Of a stretch of DNA of 56,501 nucleotides, positions 1 to 10,499 are shown piece by piece. This DNA is from Acanthamoeba castellanii str. Neff (Eukaryota; Discosea; Longamoebia; Acanthamoebidae). The notes below the pieces were generated by a model, which saw only the letters and a list, made by a program, of their open reading frames with translations, did no database searches and was not told where the DNA came from. Every line of letters begins with the position of its first letter. Position 1 is the first letter of the stretch. The position numbers and the translations under genes are program-made. Location of the stretch: contig NW_004457380.1 of the NCBI RefSeq assembly GCF_000313135.1, positions 524,850 through 581,350 of the forward strand, in the 5' to 3' direction.

Positions 1-392
1 CCAGTCACCTCCGATGGTGCTCTTGCAGTCGAGGGTGAACTCGTCGCGCGTGAAGCGAGACAGCAGGTTGGACTTGCCTGCGCACGCACACACGCACACC
101 CCACACACACACACGACCCAACGCGCACGGTGGTTTGTGCCCATGTTCGTGTCACACCCACGAGGCACAAGGAGGCAGGGCGGCGCCGTACCTACAGCTG
201 AGTCGCCCACGAGCACCACTGCACCGCGCCACGCCACATGCGTGGACACGTGAGAAGGTGAGAAGATGCGCTCTGCAGGAGGAGGCAGCAGCTGGCAGCA
301 GCCCCCCCCACTCTGCGGGGTGTTAAGGGGTGGGGTGGTGCACCTTTGAAGAGGTGGTCGTAGTCGGGTGCATCGTGCTGCGTGTCTCCCAT
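1..392 (-). CDS. RAB11: Rab11-type small GTPase, 5' part (runs off window start)
   Basis: Rab11 GTPases control recycling-endosome and, in amoebae, contractile-vacuole traffic. Three exons are readable on the minus strand: about 392-344 (ATG, ending DHLFK), 218-192 (VVLVGDSAV) and 77-9 ([14 protein letters not shown] then KSTIG). Joined, they give the Rab N-terminus with the P-loop GDSAVGKSN split by an intron, and the effector/switch I start KSTIG. The order [27 protein letters not shown] is closest to the Rab11 subfamily. Introns begin gtgc, gtac and gtga and end cag. The rest of the gene (switch II, NKxD, prenylated tail) lies before base 1. It is head to head with the next gene, starts 195 bases apart. 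Family call is secure; the Rab11 subclass is probable. Confidence 0.88.
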
Positions 393-587
393 GGCTCTCC
401 TGCTCCGCCGCTGCTGTTATGCTCCTCCGAGACGAGGTGCTTAGGTGTGGTCTCTCTCGGGCTTTGGGGTGCCTCCGCTTTTCCCTAGGCTTTTCTCGAC
501 TGCACATTACTTGTGCCATTTTCTTTACTATTTCCTGGAACAACACGGTCGACCTGCCGGGGAACTGCGCACATACGAAGAGCAAAC

Positions 588-1660
588 ATGGAAGGAGGAG
601 GCAACCAGAACGAAGCGTGCGCGGGCCTCTTCGCCCACGCCGACAGCGTGTGCGGCACTGCGACTGCGACGACGACCAACGACGCCCTCGCTCCGGCATG
701 CCGCGAGGCCACTGCCCGCGCCCTCTCCTGCCTGCGGTACGCACGTTAGGCCTCGTCGCGCTACTCGCCCTTTAGAGAGGGGGGGGGGCAATGGCCGCGT
801 CGCGGAAAAGGTCCGCTGACCGCGCCCCCGGAGGGGGGCTGTCCACAGGGCGAAGAGCACGTTCATGGGTCCGCGCGCGCGCGTCGTGCTCGAGTGTGTG
901 GCGGAGCACCGACGCGACCCCAGCCCCTGCAATGGCCTCCGCGAGGACTTTGAGCGCGACACCACCCACATCCGCGAGCAGGTACTGGCGGCAGCTCTTC
1001 TTTTTGCGTGCGCATGAGTCATCGCGGCGTGTGCGCGATAAGTTGATTTGTCATGTCGGTGTGTGCGTGTGTGGCACACAGGCCAAGCTCGACGAAGGTT
1101 GGCAGAAGCGGATGGTGGAGCTGTGCGAGGGTCCCTTCACCCGGCTGCACAAATGCCACGCCCTCATGGCCGCCCAGGTACCTTACCTCCAAGGCTGCCC
1201 CCCTTCGGGGATTTTTGGTCGACCAAGCCCTTATCGTGTGTGTCGTGGTGAGTTTGAGTCTCCTGACACAGCTGTCTCAACTTTTGTTTAACCGTATAAA
1301 ACAGGGCGGGGAGCAGCGCCTGGCGGAGGTATGCGAGGAACCCCTGGACGAGATGTCGGCGTGCATTCAGCGCGTGGCGTGCCCCGCCCGCCTGAGCGCC
1401 GTCCGCGCCTGCCTGCAATCCAGTACGCACGCGTACCCCGCTGAGGCCTCCCACGTGCTCGTGACGTGGTTGCAGGCGAACTGACGGAGGTCTGTCGCGT
1501 CGTGTCGTGTCGTGTCGTGTCGTGTCGTGTCGTGTGTTGTGTTTGGTCCACAGGCGGGGGCAGGGAGGAGGTGTGCGAGGTGGAGGTGGACCGGTGGGTG
1601 GGATGCACCCTCAACACCGCCGTCGAGTCCCTCCGGGGCCTCAGCGGCTCGCGAGCGTGA
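588..1660 (+). CDS. Protein with three tandem twin-cysteine (CX9C) units
   Basis: Five exons keep frame: 588-736, 924-981, 1082-1177, 1305-1422 and 1554-1660, giving 175 residues. The protein is a string of cysteine pairs: one CX10C (CAGLFAHADSVC), then CREATARALSC, CEGPFTRLHKC, CEEPLDEMSAC, CPARLSAVRAC and CEVEVDRWVGC, all five CX9C. Twin CX9C units form helical hairpins (CHCH fold) that are oxidised by Mia40 in the mitochondrial intermembrane space; here there would be three in tandem. No presequence is visible, as expected for Mia40 clients. I do not recognise a specific family member. The last intron is mostly a GTGTC repeat. An acceptor at about 1475 would end the protein differently, but the chosen acceptor at 1553 restores a CX9C motif. 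Confidence 0.72.
1490..1541. repeat. GTGTC pentamer tandem repeat inside an intron
   Basis: Roughly eight copies of a GTGTC/TCGTG unit fill the last intron of the 588-1660 gene. Related units recur in other introns of the window. Confidence 0.9.
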
Positions 1661-1689
1661 GAGTAGCAGAGACGGTTGAAAGCAGTGCT

Positions 1690-2510
1690 AGTGAAGGGGT
1701 GCATAATGCTGGTTAACCGCTGGCAGCCAAACGGCTAGCCGCATGTTCTCACCACCGTGGATTCTTGCTGACAATGAAAAAGGCTGATTTCTGCTGCTAG
1801 AGGACCAATGGACAGTGGAGCTGATCAGCAGACAATGGACCAACAGCAAGGTGAGTGTTTCTACCATCTTGTTTGTTGAGGTAGTGCTGGTGGTACTCAA
1901 CAGTGCCTTTGGTGAGCAATTTATTTGAATGCTTGTAAATTGAGGTGAATTTGAAGAAGATACATTGGTAAAAAATATAGAAGTCACTGGGTTAGCAAGT
2001 TGTCCTTTATTTTCTTCTTGTGGTGATGCAATGGCATTCACCACAAGATCCTTCCAGCCCATGCCAGCAACATCACCCTCTACTTCTTGGTGAGAGGTGA
2101 CAGTGGTGACCTTTGGGCTTGCACAGGAAGACTGGCTGAGTGGGAGAAAGCCTCTTGGTGATCAAGCCAACCCTCACCAAGGAATTTAGATACTCTCCTG
2201 CTTGCAGTGGCAGTGCAGAGCCAGTGGCACTAGTTGTCCACCAGTTCCTGGCTGAGGCCATGTCACCTTCAGCAACCACACCTGTCACTTTTTATTGTGT
2301 GGCAGGGTATTTTGTTTGTTGATGAGATGTTGTGTGTTTACCCACACTGCACTCAGCTGTTGCTTCTCAACACAGTCACCAGCTTTTTCTGGCTTGCCTT
2401 GGAACTGTCATGGTGTGATGGTGCTCACTGGTTTGGCGGTTGTTGGCTCTTCTCTTTCACAATTTAATCAAATCTCTTTCACTATTTACATCTTCGTGTA
2501 GCACCATAAC
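1690..2510. other. Gene-free, CpG-free block of foreign composition
   Basis: This stretch lies between the convergent cysteine-pair and WEE1-like genes. From about 1770 to 2441 I find no CpG dinucleotide on reading through, whereas the flanks are full of CpG. TpG and CpA are common and the GC content falls. No reading frame is convincing: the longest are about 60-125 residues without a recognisable domain. A run reading GILFVDEM resembles a Walker B strand but stands alone. The composition suggests a methylated and deaminated old insertion, or DNA of another origin. Confidence 0.6.
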
Positions 2511-2606
2511 CACCAGCGCGTGGTGTGTACAGCACCACCATCGTCATCACTACCCACAACAAGGATCGGGCACGGGTGCTCATAACAACGCCCAGGGAGC
2601 GTGGGC

Positions 2607-3530
2607 CTAGCAACGGCCGTTGGTGTCGTCCTGCTGCTCGCTGAATCGGAGTGAGTCATTGGGTCCCTCCTCCTCCTTCTCCTCCACCTCCTCTTCGTCG
2701 TCGGCCACTGATCGCCGCCTTGATCGGGACGATTTACTCCGGCCCTTCCTGCCGAGCGACACACACGCGACACACACACACACACACACACACAACGACT
2801 GATGAGTGAGGACAGCTTCGACGAGGGGGAAGGGGCGAGCAAGGGCGCATACGCGAGGCTGTTGGGCGAGGCGGTGAGTGAGGCGAATCCGTTGAAGAGC
2901 GGCAGCGGGGCCTTGCGGGCGGTGGCGGGACGGACGAACGGTTTGGAGGTGGGGCAGGTGAAGGGCGACTGGAGCACGCCCGCGGTCGCGAGCGGCGAGG
3001 AGAAGGTGACCGACGACGTCGTAGCGCGGCGCAGTTCCGTGGCGGGCGGCGGGCGGAACTCCTCGAACGAGTCCGTCCGCGACATCTTGTAGCCCCTCGG
3101 CGTGAACGCTGTGATCGATCGGCCACGGCCCAATCGTTAATCAAAACAAATCCCGGGAGGGGGCAGTGATTGGCGATTGGCGGGGACGAGAGTACTCTTG
3201 GTGAGGGGGTCTTTGGGCAGCGGGGAGATGAATGCCACGAACGAGTCCTCGTCGGCGCGCTGGCCAGGCGGGTGGCCTTCCTGCAGCAGGAAATCGTCGT
3301 CGTCCGCTGTCGGCAACTCGCTCTGCGGGAGAACCCACCGGTGAGTGAGCGTGCGCGTGCGACACGCACACCGCACACCCGAGACCGAGGCGCGGACGGT
3401 ACCTGGTGGTCGGCATGGACGGGTTCGTATTCGGCACTCATCTTGTCCTCCTTGGGCTGCTCCCCGTCCCCCTGCGCTATGCCGGCGTCGTGGTCGTGTT
3501 CTTCGTGGCGGCGGTGGTTGCGGTTGTGAT

Positions 3531-3561
<31 letters not shown>

Positions 3562-6106
3562 TGCGCCGGAGTTCCCGTTGCTGGCGGACAACCGATGATT
3601 GTCGAACGGCGGCGCGAGGTTGAGGGCCTCGTGGAGCATCCGCGTGGAGGACTGTCGCTCCACTATGGGCGCATACTGTGTGTGTGTGTGTGTGTGGGTG
3701 TGGGTGTTGTGGGTGTCGCAGATCATCGCACGATTTAGGAGGTGCTCGAGCCGACGCGAGAGACAACACAACACAACGAGGGCCGCGGGCGATAAAGGCT
3801 AAGTGAGCGTGCGGTACCCAGTTGGTGTCGAGTCGTCGTTGGAGAATGCTCTTGATGCGGGGCTCCGTGGCGAGCAGCGATTCGGCCGAGGGCCGCTCAA
3901 ATGGCTCTGGTCGCATCATCGCGTGGATGACCTTGCACAACTCGGCCGACCGGGTCAGGCGCGGGATCTTGCCCTCCCGCAGCTTGGCACTCAATCGCCC
4001 CTGCGTCCACCACCCACCACACACGCGCAAGTGTGAATGGCCAGGAAAGAAACGACAACTCGGGGGGGGGGATGAAAGTGAAGCTGTAAAGTAAAGTCAG
4101 TACCCCCTTGGGCATTTGCACGTTGGCGGCCAGTTCGAATACGGTGGCGCCCAGTGAAAAAATGTCGGCCGCTGATCCGATTGTCTTGGTGGACTCGTTT
4201 CGGTTCCACTGCAGCAGTTCCGGTGCCATGTAGCACCCATCCTGTGTGCGGTGAAGAAAAGGGAGGCGAAGCGTCAGTGCTCGCTTGATAGGACAAAAGT
4301 ATGTGCTGTGCGTGTGTGTGCGTGTGTGTGCGTGTGTGTGTGTGCGTGTGCGTGTGGTACCCCGTCCTCCCCCTGCCACTCTCCCTTGGCGATGGCCTGG
4401 CCAAAATCCCCCACCTTGACCAGCACCGAATCGGGTCCCTGCGCAACGGCGAGAAGAGGCCGGGTAAGCACGGCAGCGGGCGGGGAGGGAGTGACGAGGA
4501 AAGAGAGGGGGGCACCTGTGCATGCGAGTGGTCCACGCTCCCGTCCCCGATGAACTGCCGCCGGCACTCGAGGCACACGAGCAGCATGTTGGAGGGCTTG
4601 ATGTCCAGGTGCAACAGGTTCTGGTCGTGAATGTGCCGCACGCCCTGCACGATTCAAATCATTTAGCGCGGTGGTCGGTCCCGGCAATGGGGGGGGAGCA
4701 ACGAGAGAGAGAGAGAGAGGTACCAGGAGCATGTCGGTGAGGAAGCTCCATATCTGGTCCTCGGACAGCGGGCCGTGCTTGTACATGAAGTCCTTCAGGG
4801 AGCCCAGCTCGCAAAGCTCCGTCTGGATGTAGAGCGACGCCCGCTCCTCCCACGCGTCCACGAACCTGTGCCCGCGCCGTTAGCCGTCCATACGACACAG
4901 TCGTGCAAAGAGAGAGAGAGAGAGAGAAGGAGGAGGAGGAGAAGAAGAAGAATGGTTACGCACTTGACGCAGTGGGGATGCTTGAGCTTGTTCATGGTGC
5001 TGGCCTCCTTCATCTTGCTCTTCCTGTTCGGGTTTCAGGGGAGGGGTCCACCGATGAGCAACTGCCGCTGCGTTCGCGCGAGAAAAGAGAGAAAGCGGAA
5101 GCAAACAAAGAGAGAGAGAGAAGAGAGGGAGGGGGAACTGACTTGTCGGCTTTGCCGGTGAAGGGCTTGGACTTCTTGATGGCGTAGAGCTGCTGGTCCC
5201 GCCGTCCCCGCACGCGGAACACCTCCCCGAACGACCCGCTCCCGATGCAGGCCTCCTCCTCGTACTCGTACTCGTACTTGGAGCTGCCCGGGTCGGGCGT
5301 CGCACCTGCACGTGCAACAGAGAAGAGAAGCGAAGAGAAATGAGAAGAGAAATGGGGGGGAGTCAAGGCCCAAAGGGGGTTCGATTGAACGCGGGGCCGG
5401 GGCGGCAACACCCACGAGGCGACCCCCGGGTCCACCCCATCCCGCCCACAGCCCATAGAGAGAGGGAACCAGAAGAGAGACCAGAAGCGAAGAGAAGCAC
5501 TCTAGAGAAGAAGAGAGAGAGAACGAAAGCGACGAAGGAAGGAGAACGAGAAAGGAGAAGACCCGAGGACGGGAGAGAGGGGGGGAGAGGGCTTTGGGGG
5601 TGGTTGGGGGGAGAGGAGGGGGGGGTTGTACATTGTCGAAAGAGCTCGGGGTTGAAGGAGGGGGCGGAGTGGTGCGGGTGGGCGGCGTAGTGGTGGGGCT
5701 GGTGGACGCTGAAGGAGCCCATGGCGGCGGCGGCGGCGGCGGTGGAGGCGGTGGAGGAGAGGAAGGGCGGGGCGGGCGTGTAGGAGAGGACGCGCGCCTG
5801 GGCCTTGTAGACGGGCGCGGGCGAAGGAGAAGGGGGCATGGGCATCTTGCGCTTGCCCAGTTCCTTGTTGGGGCCGGCCGACTGGACCTGGTTCCAGCGG
5901 GAGGGCTGAGTACTCGCAAATGCGGATTCGTCTGGCCGTGGCAGGCCGGGCGAGGTCACCTCCTCATCCATCTCCACATTGTATCGATCGATGTCCTCTT
6001 CGTCGTCGTCATCGTCGTCGATGATGAATGAAATGGAGCGGTCATTCTCGCTACTTTTGTTCCCGTCGTCCTCTTCCTCCCCCTTCCAGGAAGAAGGAGG
6101 ATCCAT
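2607..6106 (-). CDS. WEE1: WEE1-like cell-cycle protein kinase
   Basis: WEE1 kinases phosphorylate the inhibitory tyrosine of CDK1 in the nucleus and delay mitosis. Exons run from ATG at 6106 (6106-5632, 5305-5143, 5023-4964, 4865-4724, about 4644-4517 and further ones). An acidic, disordered N-terminus precedes the kinase: glycine loop GSGSFGEVF, lysine in YAIKKSK, the WEE1 hallmark LYIQTELC, catalytic loop HLDIKPSN, GDFG, and CYMAPELL where most kinases have APE. After the kinase come a glutamine run, DEDSF-type acidic segments and a serine-rich tail (FTPRGYKMSRTDSFEEF). A splice from the donor near 3190 (gtactc) to an acceptor near 3112 joins these in frame; without it a stop falls at 3139-3137. 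The last exon is unclear: an acidic end stopping at 2607 or a basic frame stopping at 2486. The gene is divergent from the eight-CX9C gene. Confidence 0.85.
3533..3562 (-). repeat. CAG/CTG run encoding polyglutamine
   Basis: About nine CTG units on the plus strand, read as glutamine codons in the WEE1-like kinase tail. Possible length polymorphism. Confidence 0.85.
4301..4355. repeat. Interrupted (GT)n intronic repeat
   Basis: An imperfect GTGTGTGC repeat occupies the intron between the GDFG exon and the CYMAPELL exon of the WEE1-like gene. Similar CA/TG-rich introns are found throughout the window. Confidence 0.85.
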
Positions 6107-6412
6107 GATTAGGGGGGCTGTGAAGTAAGCCGTGGTCGCTGGCTGGTGGCTCCCCGACAAGCTCGGGCAAAATCGAATTTGTAATATCAAAATAGCAACA
6201 GCACCCACTTCTTTCTTGGTTGCTTGGTGGCTTTGTAAAAAGCCCTAACGGCTCCTTGCCCTCGACCCCAAACTCGAGTGTGGCGACGCGGCAAAAAATC
6301 GCTTCATTTCGTCGACACTGTAGCTCGACAGTCGACAAACCACATTCGCAGCTTGGGCCGGCGGCGTCGCGCTGTTTTCTTCGATTCCTCCTCTCATCGC
6401 CAGAACTCAAAG
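6107..6412. promoter_or_regulatory. Divergent promoter region, WEE1-like / eight-CX9C genes
   Basis: The two start codons are 306 bases apart and point away from each other, so both promoters must lie here. The middle is AT-richer (around 6170-6200). I see no motif I can name. Confidence 0.45.
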
Positions 6413-7568
6413 ATGGCCGACGAACGCAGACAAGCTCTCACCCGCATCATCGGCGAGCGCCTCTCCAACTGCTTCGGCCTCGGTACGTGCACCAATGTGC
6501 CGGTTCCCGCAAGTCCCTCTCCAACCCCCCCCCCCATTTACAGGAAATGCTGCGGATCAGTGCGTGGCCGTGAAGGGCGAAAATGATGAGGAGTGCCTCC
6601 AGCTGGAATCCCTCCGCCTGCACTGCTTTGCGTACGTAAGACAGATCCAATGTGTAAATATTTTTATCGGTTATTTTTAAATCAAACAATTATCTAAATA
6701 CTCCATAATACATACTAAAAAGACTTCTAACAATAATTGTTATAACCCTTTTTGTGGACAGTGAGCTGCTGTGCCCCCAGCAAGCGCAGCGAGCTGTGAC
6801 GTGTCTGCAGACGCGGCGAAACCCCTCCCTGTGCCAGGACGACATCAAGGCCCTTCGCGCCTGCACCGGTATCCCCGCCCCCCCGCACGCCTGCAAACAA
6901 GCCCGTGCGGTGTGTGGCCCGTGCGACGCACAACTCACACCACCTCTCATTCTCATCCCTCTTCTTCTTTCTTTGCGTACGTTCTTTCTTTCTTTTTCTT
7001 CATTTTTCTTTGCCGTCGCAGGGCCGGCGTTCGATCACTTCGTGGACCGCTACCCGCAGCACTCGCTGGTCGACCGGACCGAGAAGGCGTGCGCGGGTCC
7101 GTCCGACAAGCTCACCTCCTGCATCGAGGCCAACAAGGCACGAACTCCTCCTTCCCTCCTTCCCTCTCTCCAGCACGCACGCACGCACGCACGCACGCAA
7201 CTCATCTCGTCCGCGCGCATGTTCAGGGTGACGCTTCCAAGTGCCAGGTCGAGCTGAAGGAGGTGGACCTCTGCGTGGGCTCCGTCATCTGCCCCGCCGA
7301 GGGCCGCACGCTCGGCGAGTGCCTCCGCAACGGTACGCGCCTTTCTTCTACTACTACTACTACCGACCCGCCCCAAATCGCCAGCCAGCTGAAGAAGCTC
7401 CAACGTGCCTCTGCATACACGCGGGTGCCCCCCCCCCAAACCGCACCAGGCACCGAGGACTCGTGCGCGTCGCAGCGTCAGGCGTTCAGCGCGTGCGTGG
7501 CCGAGGGCCGGCTCAAGTTCTGGGAGGAGCTCGGCATCCCCGTCAACGAGTTCGCCGCCAAGCAGTGA
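6413..7568 (+). CDS. Protein with eight CX9C motifs (four tandem CHCH units)
   Basis: Six exons keep frame: 6413-6482, 6544-6631, 6762-6868, 7022-7137, 7227-7332 and 7450-7568, giving 201 residues. Eight perfect CX9C motifs follow one another: [77 protein letters not shown] and [11 protein letters not shown]. Paired, they make four predicted CHCH hairpins, the type imported and oxidised by Mia40 in the mitochondrial intermembrane space. NDUFA8 has two twin units; four is unusual. The intron 7138-7226 has a GC donor and is 89 bases, so reading through it would break the frame. The C-terminus ([18 protein letters not shown]) lacks cysteines. No family name can be given with confidence. Confidence 0.82.
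7168..7199. repeat. (ACGC)n tetramer repeat in GC-AG intron
   Basis: About seven copies of CACG/ACGC lie in the 7138-7226 intron of the eight-CX9C gene. Confidence 0.85.
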
Positions 7569-7810
7569 GGCCTCACTGCGCAGGTGGGCTGCTGCTACCA
7601 ATGCGCGTGTGCGCATCTCCAGATGTGTGGAGTGCACGCACACACAACAACACGTGCAAAGGTTACATGGCGCCCTTTTTCCTATCGCACTTCTTTTCGC
7701 CTTCCGCGAACACACGCGCGCACCACACGCGCACGTAGAGGTGCACCTCTGTCCAGCACACGAGGTCTCTGCTTCTGCTTCGGAGGAGAAGTGCCTGAGA
7801 GCCACTACAA

Positions 7811-10313
7811 CTACTGGTGGCCGTCGGCGCCGGGCCTCTTCCGCTTGCGGTGGAGGGGGTCGTCCACGCTGCCCACGCCGCCCATCTTCTGCGTGTACTT
7901 GGCGCGGAGGGCCGGCGCCACGCTCCACGGGTCCCACCGATCTGCCGGTGCCGCAGGCGCGCCTCCCGCCGGATTCTCGCCCGGACGCGCGAACGGGTTG
8001 GTCTTGCCGCCTGCGCACCACACACACACACGCGAGTGAGTGGCCCGCCAGAGGGGAGGAGCTGCGGTGGGGGGGGGTAGGGGGTGTACCGCCGAGGTAG
8101 GTGGTGTCCTGGTCGACGAGATGGGTGTACTTGGTGCGGCCGGCGCGTCCAAAGTTCTTGACCTGCATGACCTTGGGCAGGATCGTACGGTCGAACTTGT
8201 CCTCCAGCGTGGGCTCCGAATAATCTGAGATTATTATTGTTATTATTATTATTATTATGAACGCCACAGGAGAGGAGAGCGAGCCAACACGGGGGTGGGG
8301 TGGGGAGAGGCGTAGGTGCGTACCGGTCTCCTTGACGAGCTCGTCGTCCTGGTAGAAGGCGCCCTTGTGGTAGTACTTCTGCAGGAACTTCCACTTCTTC
8401 TTTTCCTTGGGCTGCAGCGCCTCCGCGTCGAGCTTCGCGATCTCCGCGTCGGACAGGCCTCTGCGCCCTCCCCCAGTCAGGAAGGAGTATTATAAATATA
8501 AATATAAATATATATAGTGGGGGGGCACGCACCGTCGTCTCTCGATCTCTTGGAGCTCCTTCTCCCACTGCAGCTTCTCCTCCTGGTCCCGTCGGATCCT
8601 CTTCAACTCCCGGATCTTCCACTTCTCGAACTCGGCCTACGCATGTGGCAACCCAACCCACCCAAACCAGTGCACACCGCCATGAGCAAAGCCGCGGCCT
8701 CAGTTCGTGTGTGTGTGTGTGCGTGTGTGCGTGTGGTGTGTGTGTCGCGTGCTGTACCTCTTCGTCCTCTTCCTCGGGGTCGGCCTCGGACTCGGAAGAG
8801 GAGCCGTCGTTGTCGCCGCCCTCGTTCTGCTGGGCATCGGCGCGCTCCTTTTGGATGGCCTCCACCAGCAGATCCCGCGTCTGCGCCTTCCTGCGCTCCT
8901 TCTGCTCCTCCTCCTGATGATGGGCGGGCGGGCCGTGGGTAGTGTCGTGTGGTGTCGTTGGTCGTGTGGTGTCGTTGGTCGGGCCGTGTTCAGTTTGCAT
9001 CCGCGAAGAGAGAAAGAGAGAACGAAAGGAAGAAGAGGGAGAGTCAGTCTGTGAGGGGGGAGGGGGGGTGTACCTTCTGGGCCTGGAGGGCCTCCTCCTG
9101 CTCCTTGCGCTCGCGCTCGCGGATGGTGTCCCGGTCCTGCTTGCGCACGAAGGTGGGCGCCACGACGGGCCGGCGGCTGCCGTAGCCCCCCTCGTCCTCG
9201 CTGTCCGACGTGTCCGTCTCGTACTCCGAACTGCCCTCCTCCTCGCTCTCCTCCTCTTCCTGCCACCCCCCCCCCAACCACCGCCGTCGCCACAAGACGC
9301 ACACGTGAGACGAGGCACCCCCCAATCCAATGGTACGAGCGGCGGCTGCGGGGGGGGGAATGTGATGAAGGGAGGGGCGTGCCTCGTCCTCCATTTTGGC
9401 CAGCTCCTCCTCCTCGTCCTCCTCCTCCTGCTCCCGGATCTTGGCCTTGAGCCGCATCCGCCGCTCCAGCACGCTGTCCTCCTCCTCGTCTTCATCATCG
9501 TCCGCGGAGGTGGCGTCGCCGGCCCTGTGAGTGGCACACATCACACAACACAACACAACACACACACACACACAGCTCACCGATCAGCAAACTCGCCTCA
9601 TTACGATGGGGGGTTAAGGGAATGCGCGGCGAGCGTGGGCGGCGAAATCACGCACGGGCGCGCGTACCGTGCACCGTTGGCGGGAGCCGTCGCCACCACC
9701 ACCTCGGCCACCGCGCGACGGCGACGTCCTCCGTCCTCGGCCGAGGCCTACACGACACGGCCAACGACACACCATGTCAACAAACTGAGTGGTAGATTGC
9801 CATCGCATGGCAGGAGGCGAACGACGTACGGATGATGAAGAAGAAGGTGATGAGGAGGAGGAGGCCATGAAGACCACTTCGGCCTCCTGGCGGCGACGGC
9901 GAGCGGCCCGACGCAGCGCCTCGTCCTCGTCCTCTTCACCACCGCCACCTTGGTCGTCGTCGCGGCTGGTATGTCGTTGGGCCGCCCGTCGCAGCCGACG
10001 GTCCTGCTGCTCGTCCGCTGCCGCGGGTTTGCCCACGACGTCCCACCGCCCGCCGCCCGTGGCGGCACCGCTCTTGGCAGGCGCCGAGGCGCCGGCCAGC
10101 TTCGCGGCGGCAGATGATGGGCCAGGCAGGCTGGCGTCCTCTCCATCCTCGCTCGCCCATTTGGGTGCCTGTCATTATAATGATTGATGAAATCCCCAAC
10201 GTAAATCGGTGTGCACGAGACAGTGTAAAACGAAAAAAAGATTGAGGAGAGAGGGGCATGAAAAGGAGCTGCACCTGACCCGGTCTGTAGCGGCGCACGC
10301 CCTTCGATTGCAT
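7811..10313 (-). CDS. MFAP1: Spliceosome factor MFAP1
   Basis: MFAP1 (yeast Spp381 relative) joins the tri-snRNP and B complex of the spliceosome in the nucleus. Exons on the minus strand start with [13 protein letters not shown], matching the VKRY start of the family. They continue through basic LRRAAQR segments and acidic [10 protein letters not shown] segments, then [13 protein letters not shown] and [16 protein letters not shown]. The conserved C-terminus follows: [76 protein letters not shown], a tail with WDPWSV, and stop at 7813-7811. These blocks are diagnostic of MFAP1. Introns are short and CA/TG- or G-rich. The gene is divergent from the RFX gene (187 bases) and convergent with the eight-CX9C gene (242 bases). 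Confidence 0.93.
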
Positions 10314-10499
10314 GTTGCTTCTTCACTGCTCTGATGATTTGTTGATTGTTGATGCTGCAAAGGCCCAGAAAAAGATGTGCTCTTTTCCTTTTCTTTCCTG
10401 TCTCTATTTTCAATTTGATTTGTTTGTTTTTGGTATTTTCCTTTTTCTTTTTGTTTCATTTGAGACGCACGAGATCTTCTTGCCAAAGGGGGAGGAGAG
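10314..10499. promoter_or_regulatory. Short divergent promoter region, MFAP1 / RFX
   Basis: Only 186 bases separate the two ATGs. The segment is T-rich on the plus strand (about 10380-10465), unlike the GC-rich coding flanks, which would suit a shared nucleosome-poor promoter. Confidence 0.45.

Noticed and set aside
1470..1660. Alternative C-terminus of the six-pair protein (acceptor near 1475)
   Set aside because: It loses the last CX9C motif and enters the GTGTC repeat; the acceptor at 1553 gives a clean end.
2300..2340. Walker B-like GILFVDEM as a helicase or transposase remnant
   Set aside because: A single short motif, with no Walker A or other conserved block in the same frame.
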